Part shown: positions 11,602-17,961 of the stretch, piece after piece
How the letters are laid out: each line of letters starts with the position of its first letter
How positions within the stretch are numbered: the stretch's first letter is position 1
DNA from: an uncultured Flavobacteriaceae bacterium
GTDB taxonomy: Bacteria; Bacteroidota; Bacteroidia; Flavobacteriales; Flavobacteriaceae
Direction: 5' to 3'
DNA: 64,000 bases
Assembly (NCBI GenBank): GCA_947487895.1
Contig: CANKYF010000004.1
Location: 1 to 64,000 of the forward strand
Made by a program: the position numbers and the translations under genes
The notes under the pieces: model-generated
Seen by the model: the letters and a program-made list of their open reading frames with translations, nothing else
Told to the model about the DNA's origin: nothing
Database searches by the model: none

Positions 11602-11618
11602 ATTTTTTTCTCCTTTAA

Positions 11619-11813
11619 CTATTTAATCAAATCGAAGTAATAACCAATAACTTTACCAAAAGCTGAATCAACTCCCCAAATTGCTAATGAGAATATAATT
11701 GAAAACACAGCCACAAGTACCGTTAAATTTTGAGCTTCTGCCCAAGTTGGCCAACTTACGTTAGTTTTAAGTTCGTTAAATGATTCTTTTATATAATTTA
11801 CAAATCCTGCCAT
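11619..11813 (-). CDS. secE: Preprotein translocase subunit SecE
   Basis: A 64-residue single-span SecE of the short bacterial type. The amphipathic helix with FVNYIKESFNELKTNVSWPT (the conserved V-WP element) precedes one transmembrane helix at about residues 30-55. It clamps SecY in the Sec channel of the inner membrane. The gene lies between tRNA-Trp and nusG, the usual arrangement, and is probably co-transcribed with both. Confidence 0.95.
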   Translation of the reverse strand: MAGFVNYIKESFNELKTNVSWPTWAEAQNLTVLVAVFSIIFSLAIWGVDSAFGKVIGYYFDLIK

Positions 11814-11830
11814 TTATAATTTTATTTGCA

Positions 11831-11851
11831 CACTTCGACTCCGCTCAGTGT
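11831..11851. repeat. REP-like repeat, CTTCGAC..GCTCAG family
   Basis: CACTTCGACTCCGCTCAGTG lies in the short spacer between secE and tRNA-Trp. It is one of at least six related copies in the window. Confidence 0.6.
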
Positions 11852-11886
11852 AAACTTATTGCGAGACTAAAATCTCAAATGATTTG

Positions 11887-11959
11887 CACGGGTTGCGAGA
11901 CTCGAACTCACGACACCTGGTTTTGGAGACCAGTGCTCTACCAACTGAGCTAAACCCGT
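11887..11959 (-). tRNA. tRNA-Trp (CCA)
   Basis: A 73-base cloverleaf. The acceptor ACGGGTT pairs with AACCCGT, the D arm is AGCTCAGTTGGTAGAGC, the anticodon loop is CTCCAAA (anticodon CCA) and the T arm is GTGAGTTCGAGTCTCGC. The CCA end is not encoded. It lies between tuf and secE. Confidence 0.97.
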
Positions 11960-11972
11960 TTTTAAAAGTTAT

Positions 11973-12012
11973 GCTCTACCTCCCGATAGCTATCGGGATG
12001 AGCTAAACCCGT
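11973..12012 (-). repeat. Partial copy of the tRNA-Trp 5' half interrupted by a palindrome
   Basis: The plus-strand blocks GCTCTACC (11973-11980) and TGAGCTAAACCCGT (11999-12012) are identical to the D-arm and acceptor part of the adjacent tRNA-Trp, but the three bases between them are replaced by an 18-bp palindrome with core CCCGATAGCTATCGGG (11982-11997). The same palindrome occurs upstream of ssrA near 52437. Confidence 0.85.
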
Positions 12013-12071
12013 AAATATAAGTCAAGGTATTCCAAAAAAGGAATACCTTAAACTTATTATATTAAACTGTT

Positions 12072-13259
12072 TTAGTCTAAAATTTCAGTTACCTGACCAG
12101 CACCTACAGTTCTACCACCTTCACGGATAGCGAAACGTAGACCAATATTCATTGCAATTGGCTGAATTAACTCAACTGTAATAGTTAAGTTATCTCCAGG
12201 CATAACCATTTCAACTCCATCAGGTAAAGCAATGTTACCTGTTACATCAGTTGTACGTACGTAGAACTGTGGACGGTAGTTGTTATGGAAAGGTGTGTGA
12301 CGCCCACCTTCTTCTTTCTTAAGGATATAAACCTCAGCTTTAAATTTAGAGTGTGGTGTTACAGAACCTGGTTTAGTAATTACCATACCTCTAGAGATTT
12401 GAGTTTTCTCAATACCTCTTAATAAGATACCAGCGTTATCACCAGCTTCACCTCTATCTAATATTTGACGGAACATCTCAATACCTGTAATAGTAGAAGC
12501 TAATTTCTCAGCACCCATACCAATAATTTCTACAGGATCTCCAGTTTGTGCAATACCAGTTTCAATTCTACCAGTTGCTACAGTACCACGACCAGTAATA
12601 GAAAATACATCTTCAATAGGCATTAAGAAAGGCTTATCCATATCACGAACAGGCTCTTCAATCCAAGCATCTACAGCTTCCATTAATTCCATAACTGTAT
12701 CTACCCATTTTTGTTCACCATTAAGTGCACCTAAAGCAGAACCAGAAACTACAGGTCCATTATCTCCATCATACTCATAGAAGTTCAATAAATCTCTAAC
12801 TTCCATATCAACAAGCTCTAAAAGCTCTTCATCGTCAACCATATCAACTTTGTTTAAGAAAACAACGATACGAGGAATTCCTACCTGACGACCTAATAAG
12901 ATGTGCTCACGTGTTTGTGGCATTGGACCATCTGTTGCAGCAACAACTAAAATAGCACCATCCATTTGAGCAGCACCAGTTACCATATTCTTTACGTAAT
13001 CGGCGTGACCTGGACAGTCAACGTGCGCGTAGTGACGGTTAGCTGTTTGATACTCAACGTGAGATGTATTAATTGTAATACCTCTTTCTTTTTCTTCTGG
13101 AGCATTATCGATTTGATCGAAATCTTTAGCCTCAGACAAACCAGCGTCAGCTAATACCTTAGTAATAGCAGCTGTTAAAGTTGTTTTACCGTGATCTACG
13201 TGTCCAATAGTACCTATATTTAAATGTGGTTTTGAACGATCAAAAGTTCCTTTTGCCAT
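12072..13259 (-). CDS. tuf: Elongation factor Tu
   Basis: A 395-residue translation GTPase that delivers aminoacyl-tRNA to the ribosome. The G1 motif GHVDHGKT (about residues 19-26), G3 DCPGH and G4 NKVD are intact, followed by the two beta-barrel domains (ending [19 protein letters not shown]). It lies between a tRNA-Thr and tRNA-Trp on the same strand, so it is probably co-transcribed with the tRNAs, as in relatives. Start at ATG 13259 ([12 protein letters not shown]). Confidence 0.98.
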   Translation of the reverse strand: MAKGTFDRSKPHLNIGTIGHVDHGKTTLTAAITKVLADAGLSEAKDFDQIDNAPEEKERGITINTSHVEYQTANRHYAHVDCPGHADYVKNMVTGAAQMDGAILVVAATDGPMPQTREHILLGRQVGIPRIVVFLNKVDMVDDEELLELVDMEVRDLLNFYEYDGDNGPVVSGSALGALNGEQKWVDTVMELMEAVDAWIEEPVRDMDKPFLMPIEDVFSITGRGTVATGRIETGIAQTGDPVEIIGMGAEKLASTITGIEMFRQILDRGEAGDNAGILLRGIEKTQISRGMVITKPGSVTPHSKFKAEVYILKKEEGGRHTPFHNNYRPQFYVRTTDVTGNIALPDGVEMVMPGDNLTITVELIQPIAMNIGLRFAIREGGRTVGAGQVTEILD

Positions 13260-13323
13260 GTTAAAATAATTTAATCTTAGTTATATAATAATATTAGTGT
13301 ATCCTAATCAATTTTTATACTAG

Positions 13324-13395
13324 AGCCAATGACGGGATTTGAACCCGTGACCTCTTCCTTACCAAGGAAACGCTCTACCCCTGAGCTACACCGGC
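13324..13395 (-). tRNA. tRNA-Thr (GGT)
   Basis: A 72-base cloverleaf with acceptor GCCGGTG paired to CATTGGC, anticodon loop TTGGTAA (GGT), and T arm ACGGGTTCAAATCCCGT. No CCA is encoded. It is the tRNA closest to tuf in the cluster. Confidence 0.96.
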
Positions 13396-13400
13396 AATTC

Positions 13401-13460
13401 ATTTACGATTGCCGATTTTTGATTTACGATTTTGCACTCGTACATCGTAACTCGTAAATG
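13401..13460. repeat. 7-bp-periodic ACGAT-type tract between tRNA-Thr and tRNA-Gly
   Basis: Consecutive 7-mers TTACGAT, TGCCGAT, TTTTGAT, TTACGAT, TTTGCAC, TCGTACA, TCGTAAC, TCGTAAA fill the spacer. A short related tract (TTTACGA, TTGACGA) lies at 32607-32620. The tract is not part of either tRNA. Confidence 0.6.
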
Positions 13461-13466
13461 GTTTTG

Positions 13467-13539
13467 AGCGGGAGACCGGGTTCGAACCGGCGACATTCAG
13501 CTTGGAAGGCTGACGCTCTACCAACTGAGCTACTCCCGC
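13467..13539 (-). tRNA. tRNA-Gly (TCC)
   Basis: A 73-base cloverleaf: acceptor GCGGGAG with CTCCCGC, D arm AGCTCAGTTGGTAGAGC, anticodon loop CTTCCAA (TCC), T arm GCCGGTTCGAACCCGGT. No encoded CCA. Confidence 0.97.
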
Positions 13540-13685
13540 ATTTTGCAAGTTAAAAACTTGCTTGGTTTTAGTTAGGATTATCTCGCTGTGCTCGATGACC
13601 CTGAATTGGTGACCCAATCCAAATAATTTCAAAACACAACTTTACAAAAGTAAACTTTTGACAGCTCCTTATTTGAAATTATATG

Positions 13686-13768
13686 TGGGAAGAGCAGGAT
13701 TCGAACCTGCGAAGGTAAAAACCAACAGATTTACAGTCTGTCCTCGTTGGCCGCTTGAGTATCTTCCC
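13686..13768 (-). tRNA. tRNA-Tyr (GTA)
   Basis: An 83-base class II tRNA with a long variable arm. Acceptor GGGAAGA pairs with TCTTCCC, the anticodon loop is CTGTAAA (GTA), and the T arm is GCAGGTTCGAATCCTGC. No encoded CCA. Confidence 0.97.
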
Positions 13769-13809
13769 AATTTTTAATGTTGCAATATTTTAAAGAACTT
13801 TTCTTTATT

Positions 13810-13966
13810 AAGAGCCGATAGAGGGACTCCCTTCGACTACGTACTTCGACAAGCTCAGTACAACGCTCAGGATAAACTTTTCGTCCCAAAACCATAACTT
13901 CTACTTAATAAAAGTTGCAGCTACCTAATGCGCTTTTCAAAATTTCAAGAGCCGATAGAGGGACTC
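13810..13966. repeat. 20-bp direct repeats of the tRNA-Thr 3' end flanking a 117-bp segment
   Basis: AAGAGCCGATAGAGGGACTC occurs at 13810-13829 and again at 13947-13966, where it is the 3' end of tRNA-Thr(TGT). The 117 bases between them contain REP-like CTTCGAC..GCTCAG sequence (13831-13870). This is the layout of an element at a tRNA 3' end, but no integrase or gene lies inside. Confidence 0.8.
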
Positions 13967-14023
13967 GAACCCACGACCTGCTGATTACAAATCAGCTGCT
14001 CTAGCCAGCTGAGCTATATCGGC
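13950..14023 (-). tRNA. tRNA-Thr (TGT)
   Basis: A 74-base cloverleaf: acceptor GCCGATA with TATCGGC, D arm AGCTCAGCTGGCTAGAGC, anticodon loop TTTGTAA (TGT), T arm CGTGGGTTCGAGTCCCT. It is the first tRNA of the leftward tRNA-tuf operon. Confidence 0.97.
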
Positions 14024-14052
14024 GTTTTTTATACATTTTTACGCATAAAAAA

Positions 14053-14074
14053 AGTCCGCTATTTCTAACGGACT
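14053..14074 (-). terminator. Terminator of hpf
   Basis: On the minus strand AGTCCGTTA pairs with TAGCGGACT (one G-U) around a GAAA tetraloop and runs into TTTTTTT. It ends the hpf transcript, yet the promoter of the downstream tRNA operon lies on its upstream edge. Confidence 0.8.
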
Positions 14075-14075
14075 G

Positions 14076-14104
14076 CAAATGTATTGATTTATTTCTTTAA
14101 ACAA
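14076..14104 (-). promoter_or_regulatory. Promoter of the tRNA-Thr/Tyr/Gly/Thr-tuf operon
   Basis: On the minus strand a TTG (14102-14104) is followed after 18 bases by TACATTTG (14076-14083), a full match to the Bacteroidota TTG / TAnnTTTG promoter. The predicted start lies within the 5' arm of the hpf terminator, so the new transcript would lack a complete hairpin. Confidence 0.65.
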
Positions 14105-14137
14105 AACATTTTTTCAAAAATTTTACTTAATTATTTG

Positions 14138-14440
14138 CTACAAATGAGCTCTTAATTTTTCTTTTCGTTTTTTAAGTTGTCTTTCTAGTGATGATGCTGC
14201 CATATCTGCACCTTCTTCAAATGATTTACATTGTTTCTTTACTACAAAACTGTCTCCTGGCACGCTCACTCTTGCTTCAAAAACTTTATTCTCTTTATCG
14301 CTTGTATTTTCAACTTTCAAATAAACATCAGAACTAATTACTTTGTCATAGAACATCTCTAGTTTATCCATTCTTTTTTGAATAAATTCTAATAACTTTT
14401 TGTCTGCGCTAAAATTAACAGATTGCGTGTTTACTTTCAT
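14138..14440 (-). CDS. hpf: Ribosome hibernation-promoting factor (short HPF/RaiA family)
   Basis: A 100-residue protein of the short HPF/YfiA type with the beta-alpha-beta-beta-beta-alpha layout (NFSADKKLLEFIQKRMDKLE; KVFEARVSVPGDSFVVKKQC) and a basic C-terminal helix (ERQLKKRKEKL). Such proteins sit in the mRNA/tRNA channel of the 30S subunit in stationary phase and block translation. It lacks the C-terminal dimerisation domain of long HPF. It follows the XerC-like gene by 37 bases and sits next to rpsU and the tRNA-tuf operon, a conserved flavobacterial order. Confidence 0.92.
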   Translation of the reverse strand: MKVNTQSVNFSADKKLLEFIQKRMDKLEMFYDKVISSDVYLKVENTSDKENKVFEARVSVPGDSFVVKKQCKSFEEGADMAASSLERQLKKRKEKLRAHL

Positions 14441-14477
14441 ACTTTAGATTATTTGGTTAGACTAAAAAATATTGCTG

Positions 14478-15368
14478 CTATTTTTTACTTCTTGGATGTG
14501 CTTTAACATGCACTTTTTTTAATTCGGCTATACTATTATGAGTATAAATTTGTGTGGCTGCCAAACTAGAATGACCTAAGAGCTCTTTTACAGCATTAAT
14601 ATCAGCACCTTGATTTAGTAAATGGGTAGCAAAAGAATGTCTTAAAATATGCGGACTTCTTTTAACCTTTGAAGATGCCCTACTAAAATAACCATTTATT
14701 ATTCTATAAACAAGTGTTTCGTAAATTTTAAGTCCTTTTTTAGTTAGAAATAAATAGTCTTTATCTTTAATATTTTCTACATGCTTTCTTAGCTCCAAAT
14801 ACTTACTAATAGTTTCTTGTACTGATTTTAATAACGGGACTATTCTTTCTTTATTTCTCTTACCAAGTACTTTTAACGTTTTATTAGCTAAATCTAAATT
14901 TGAAAACTTAAGATTAACTAATTCTATTCTTCTTATACCTGTAGAATAAAACAGTTCTATGATTAGTTTGTCTCTAACACTTTCAAAATCTTTATCATCA
15001 TAAAAAGACTCTAATACATTAATTATTTCATTTTCTGAAAATGGTACTTGTACTTTTTTACTAGTTTTAAGTGCTTTATGTTTTGATAAGGGATTGGTTT
15101 TTATATCTCCTATTTTTAATAAGAATTTATAATAGGTATTTAATGAGGATATTTTTCTATTTATACTTCTATTAGTTATACCACTTTCTACTAAAAAAAC
15201 AATCCAACTTCTTATTTCTGAATAGTTTATATGAGTAATTCTATTGGTCTGATATTCTTCTTCTATAAATTGTGCGAAACTTTCAATATCTTTTTGATAC
15301 GCATTTATTGTTAATTGCGAATACTTTTTTTCTAGAAGTAGGTAGTCAATGAATGGGTTTAAAAACAT
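14478..15368 (-). CDS. Tyrosine recombinase, XerC/XerD family
   Basis: A 296-residue site-specific recombinase. The N-terminal SAM-like core-binding domain (about residues 1-90) is followed by the catalytic domain with Arg in TGIRRIEL (near residue 145), HxxR in HILRHSFATHLL (near 241), and the nucleophile Tyr in LGHSSLAATQIYTH (near 274). Length and residues fit the Xer proteins that resolve chromosome dimers, not phage integrases. It lies in a conserved housekeeping context between rpsU and hpf. Whether it is the XerC or XerD partner cannot be settled here. Confidence 0.9.
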   Translation of the reverse strand: MFLNPFIDYLLLEKKYSQLTINAYQKDIESFAQFIEEEYQTNRITHINYSEIRSWIVFLVESGITNRSINRKISSLNTYYKFLLKIGDIKTNPLSKHKALKTSKKVQVPFSENEIINVLESFYDDKDFESVRDKLIIELFYSTGIRRIELVNLKFSNLDLANKTLKVLGKRNKERIVPLLKSVQETISKYLELRKHVENIKDKDYLFLTKKGLKIYETLVYRIINGYFSRASSKVKRSPHILRHSFATHLLNQGADINAVKELLGHSSLAATQIYTHNSIAELKKVHVKAHPRSKK

Positions 15369-15436
15369 ACACTAAAGTTAGATGTTAAAGTTAAAAGCAC
15401 CAAAGTTTAATTATGAATAACTATAAATAAAACAAA

Positions 15437-15460
15437 AAATCCCGCTATTAAGCGGGATTT
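15437..15460 (-). terminator. Terminator of rpsU
   Basis: A perfect 10-bp stem (AAATCCCGCT / AGCGGGATTT) with an ATTA loop, followed on the minus strand by TTTTTGTT. It lies 65 bases beyond the rpsU stop and before the XerC-like gene, so rpsU may be mostly a single-gene transcript. Confidence 0.75.
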
Positions 15461-15524
15461 GAACTTTTATATAGATTTCCATCTATAAGGAAATAATTTC
15501 AAAATAATATAGATTTAAAAGAAA

Positions 15525-15719
15525 TTATATCTCTTCTGCATCTCTAAGTCTTTGGATGTACTGCGCTTTTTGTAATTGCGCTCTACGTGCTATAGAAGGC
15601 TTTGTGAACTGCTTTCGAGTTTGTAAAGCTCTTTTAGTTCCAGTTTTATCAAACTTTCTCTTATAACGCTTAAGTGCTCTATCTATATTTTCACCTTCTT
15701 TAATTGGTATTACTAACAT
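15525..15719 (-). CDS. rpsU: 30S ribosomal protein S21 (bS21)
   Basis: A 64-residue, highly basic S21 protein (EGENIDRALKRYKRKFDKTG; RKQFTKPSIARRAQLQKAQY). In Flavobacteriia, S21 with S18 and S6 helps hide the anti-Shine-Dalgarno of 16S rRNA, which explains why Shine-Dalgarno sequences are rarely used in this group. This gene is an exception: its ATG at 15719 is preceded by AAAGGAGGT, which fits published work in Flavobacterium johnsoniae indicating that ribosomes lacking S21 preferentially translate rpsU, so that S21 regulates its own synthesis. The gene has its own promoter and terminator. Confidence 0.96.
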   Translation of the reverse strand: MLVIPIKEGENIDRALKRYKRKFDKTGTKRALQTRKQFTKPSIARRAQLQKAQYIQRLRDAEEI

Positions 15720-15728
15720 AGTGTCTTA

Positions 15729-15737
15729 ACCTCCTTT
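15729..15737 (-). promoter_or_regulatory. Strong Shine-Dalgarno of rpsU
   Basis: The minus strand reads AAAGGAGGT, about nine bases before the rpsU ATG. It is the strongest anti-16S complement I see before any gene in this window, where most leaders are A-rich without a purine box. It is a likely autoregulatory site for S21. Confidence 0.85.
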
Positions 15738-15756
15738 CTTTTAAAATTTTGGTTTG

Positions 15757-15786
15757 CAAATATAAAAACTAATTGAAAGTTAACAA
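15757..15786 (-). promoter_or_regulatory. Promoter of rpsU
   Basis: On the minus strand TTG (15784-15786), a 19-base gap, then TATATTTG (15757-15764), an ideal Bacteroidota sigma-ABfr promoter. The start would fall about 30 bases before the rpsU ATG. Confidence 0.7.
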
Positions 15787-15896
15787 TTAATTTTTTTATT
15801 TTTTTTCAAAAGAGATTGATGTCGAAACTAATTGATTAAGATATAGATACGATTGATAAAACGGTAATGCCTTTTACGTATAATTTGCTTTAAAAA

Positions 15897-17063
15897 TTAA
15901 GTAGTTGGTTTATATTCTTTACCATCAATAATAATTTTAGCTAGTATTTCACGAAGTATTTCTGAAGTACCGCCTCCTATTGGACCTAATCTACTATCTC
16001 GTAAAAGTCTTGCCATTGGATATTCCTCCATATATCCGTAACCACCTAAAAATTGCAAACAATGGTATATAACGTCATCTGCCATTTGTGTAGACTTAAG
16101 CTTAGACATAGTTGCTTCTTTAACAACATATTGTCCTTTATTTAATCTATAGGCTACAGAATAGTTAAACTCTTTACAAACTTCCATATCTGTATATAAA
16201 TCTGATAATTTATGTCTTAGAGCTTGAAAGTTATCTATAGTTTTTCCAAAAGCTGTTCGTTCTGCCATATACTGTTGTGCATATTCTAATGCATATTCTG
16301 CTCTGGCATGTGCATTAACACCCATAATTAATCTTTCTAAAGAAAAATGCTGAACTATATAAGAGAATCCTTTATTTTCTTCTCCCATTAAATTTGAAGC
16401 TGGAATTTTTACATTATCAAAAGCTATCTCCCCTGTATCTGATGCTCTCCAACCTAATTTATCTAATTTAGTTGCTGAAACACCTGGAGTTTCTCTATCT
16501 ATTACAAATATACTTATACCTTTATTCCCAAGCTCTGGAGTGGTCTTAGCTGCTACAACCAAATAATCACTATAAACACCATTAGTTATAAATGTTTTAG
16601 AACCATTAATTATATAGCTATCATCATCTTTTACAGCTGTTGTTCTCATTCCTGCTACATCACTTCCTCCAAATGGTTCTGTAATACAAAGACATCCTAA
16701 TTTATCACCAGAAATACTTGGTGCTAAATAGTTTTGTTTAATAGTTTCATCTCCTTCAGCATTTAAATGAGTCATTGCTAAATAAACATGCGCCCAAACT
16801 GCCGCTGCAAAACCTCCTGAGTTTATTTTCTGAAGTTCCTCCAGAAGAATTATCATATAAAAAGTGTCTAAGTTCAATCCTCCATAGGTTTCTGGATAGC
16901 TAATACCTAAAAAGCCCATATCTCCGAATTTCTTCCAGATAGACTTATCTATATTACCTGTTTTTTCCCATTCCTCTATGTGTGGAACTACTTCTTTTTT
17001 TAAAAAATCTTTAAGGCTTTCTCTAAAAAGATTATGTTCTTCAGTGAAGTACATACTATTCAT
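15897..17063 (-). CDS. Acyl-CoA dehydrogenase
   Basis: A 388-residue flavoprotein of full family length. The N-terminal helical domain is followed by the FAD/substrate motifs (CLCITEPFGGSDVAGMRTTA, NGSKTFITNGVYSDYLVVAA) and the C-terminal helical domain with GGYGYMEEYPMARLLRDSRL and GGTSEILREILAK. The Glu in the MEEYP region is at the position of the catalytic base in long-chain and isovaleryl-type enzymes. It oxidises an acyl-CoA to the trans-2-enoyl-CoA and passes electrons to ETF; the chain length is not evident. The nearest gene upstream on the strand, 12 bases away, is a helix-hairpin-helix protein. Confidence 0.9.
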   Translation of the reverse strand: MNSMYFTEEHNLFRESLKDFLKKEVVPHIEEWEKTGNIDKSIWKKFGDMGFLGISYPETYGGLNLDTFYMIILLEELQKINSGGFAAAVWAHVYLAMTHLNAEGDETIKQNYLAPSISGDKLGCLCITEPFGGSDVAGMRTTAVKDDDSYIINGSKTFITNGVYSDYLVVAAKTTPELGNKGISIFVIDRETPGVSATKLDKLGWRASDTGEIAFDNVKIPASNLMGEENKGFSYIVQHFSLERLIMGVNAHARAEYALEYAQQYMAERTAFGKTIDNFQALRHKLSDLYTDMEVCKEFNYSVAYRLNKGQYVVKEATMSKLKSTQMADDVIYHCLQFLGGYGYMEEYPMARLLRDSRLGPIGGGTSEILREILAKIIIDGKEYKPTT

Positions 17064-17075
17064 TAATGCAAATTT

Positions 17076-17945
17076 TTATTCAAACGACAAATATAATTCA
17101 ATTATCTCGATTTTATTAACAGGAAACCCTTTAACTTTTGACAATTCTGTAATAGATTTAAATCTTTCTTTTAAAATTCTTTCTTCTACAATATTAGCTG
17201 CCAAATCATAATCTATATGCTGAATTTTAACTAGTTGTTCTACCGTTGCTATATTGATATTTAATCTTGTAACAGGTCTTGGTGTCTTAACTGTAATATT
17301 ATTAGTTATTTGTTTAATTACTTCTGGAGTTAAACCATAAACATCTTGTAATTGAATGTCTGAAATAAAGCCACCAACAAACTTATTTCTAAATCTTATT
17401 ATTCTGTTTGATAACACTTCGCCTACTCCACTAATTTTTTGAAGCTGTTTAGCTGTTACTTTGTTTAAGTCTAATTTTTGAGTATACGTTTTATAGTTGT
17501 TTTTTATTGGAGCTTTGTGATTAGGTTTTACTGAAGTATTTGAAACCCAATCTGGAAATTTAAAATAAGGAGCTATTACATTTAGAAGTGAATCTGATAC
17601 TTTAGTTATTTGTTTAAACTCTTTTGCTGAATTAATCCATTTGCCTTGTTTTCTATAAGCTAATAATCGATCTATTTCTGTATTGGACATTCCTAAATCA
17701 GCACCTTTAAAATCTGTAATAAAATTGGGATTAAAAGGAAATAATTTTGGTTTTCTAGAAACTAACTCAATTTTTCTAAGTGAATCTATTTCTTTATTAA
17801 AACACTCCAACATTTTTTGGTTTACAACAATATTTTTGGAAGGAATACCAACAAAGAAATAAACACATTGCAGAAGCACAATGAGTATTACCAATAAAAA
17901 AATCCCATTTCGTTGTTTTTTAGTAAACATAAAATGGGATTTCAT
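17076..17945 (-). CDS. Membrane-anchored helix-hairpin-helix (ComEA-like) protein
   Basis: A 289-residue protein with an N-terminal membrane segment (residues 10-31, NGIFLLVILIVLLQCVYFFV) and repeated helix-hairpin-helix units. The clearest is LDLNKVTAKQLQKISGVGEVLSNRIIRFRNK, quoted from LNKVTAKQLQKISGVGEVL, with a second at LNINIATVEQLVKIQHIDYD and a diverged one near residue 70. HhH units bind DNA non-specifically, as in ComEA, which takes up DNA across the envelope. With the membrane anchor, periplasmic DNA binding is possible but not shown. Common beside this acyl-CoA dehydrogenase in flavobacteria. Confidence 0.8.
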   Translation of the reverse strand: MKSHFMFTKKQRNGIFLLVILIVLLQCVYFFVGIPSKNIVVNQKMLECFNKEIDSLRKIELVSRKPKLFPFNPNFITDFKGADLGMSNTEIDRLLAYRKQGKWINSAKEFKQITKVSDSLLNVIAPYFKFPDWVSNTSVKPNHKAPIKNNYKTYTQKLDLNKVTAKQLQKISGVGEVLSNRIIRFRNKFVGGFISDIQLQDVYGLTPEVIKQITNNITVKTPRPVTRLNINIATVEQLVKIQHIDYDLAANIVEERILKERFKSITELSKVKGFPVNKIEIIELYLSFE

Positions 17946-17961
17946 TATTCTGTATTTTAAT

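Noticed and set aside
8832-13259. Antisense frames over ribosomal, polymerase and tuf genes
   Set aside because: They are shadows of strongly conserved genes with no motifs of their own.
13399-13632. A 77-codon reading frame across the tRNA-Gly gene and spacer repeats
   Set aside because: It overlaps tRNA-Gly and a repeat tract, and reading frames over tRNAs in this group often look open. No protein motif.
14478-15368. Tyrosine recombinase next to tRNA genes as a phage or island integrase
   Set aside because: Length, motifs and the conserved rpsU-hpf context fit a housekeeping Xer protein. No phage genes are nearby.
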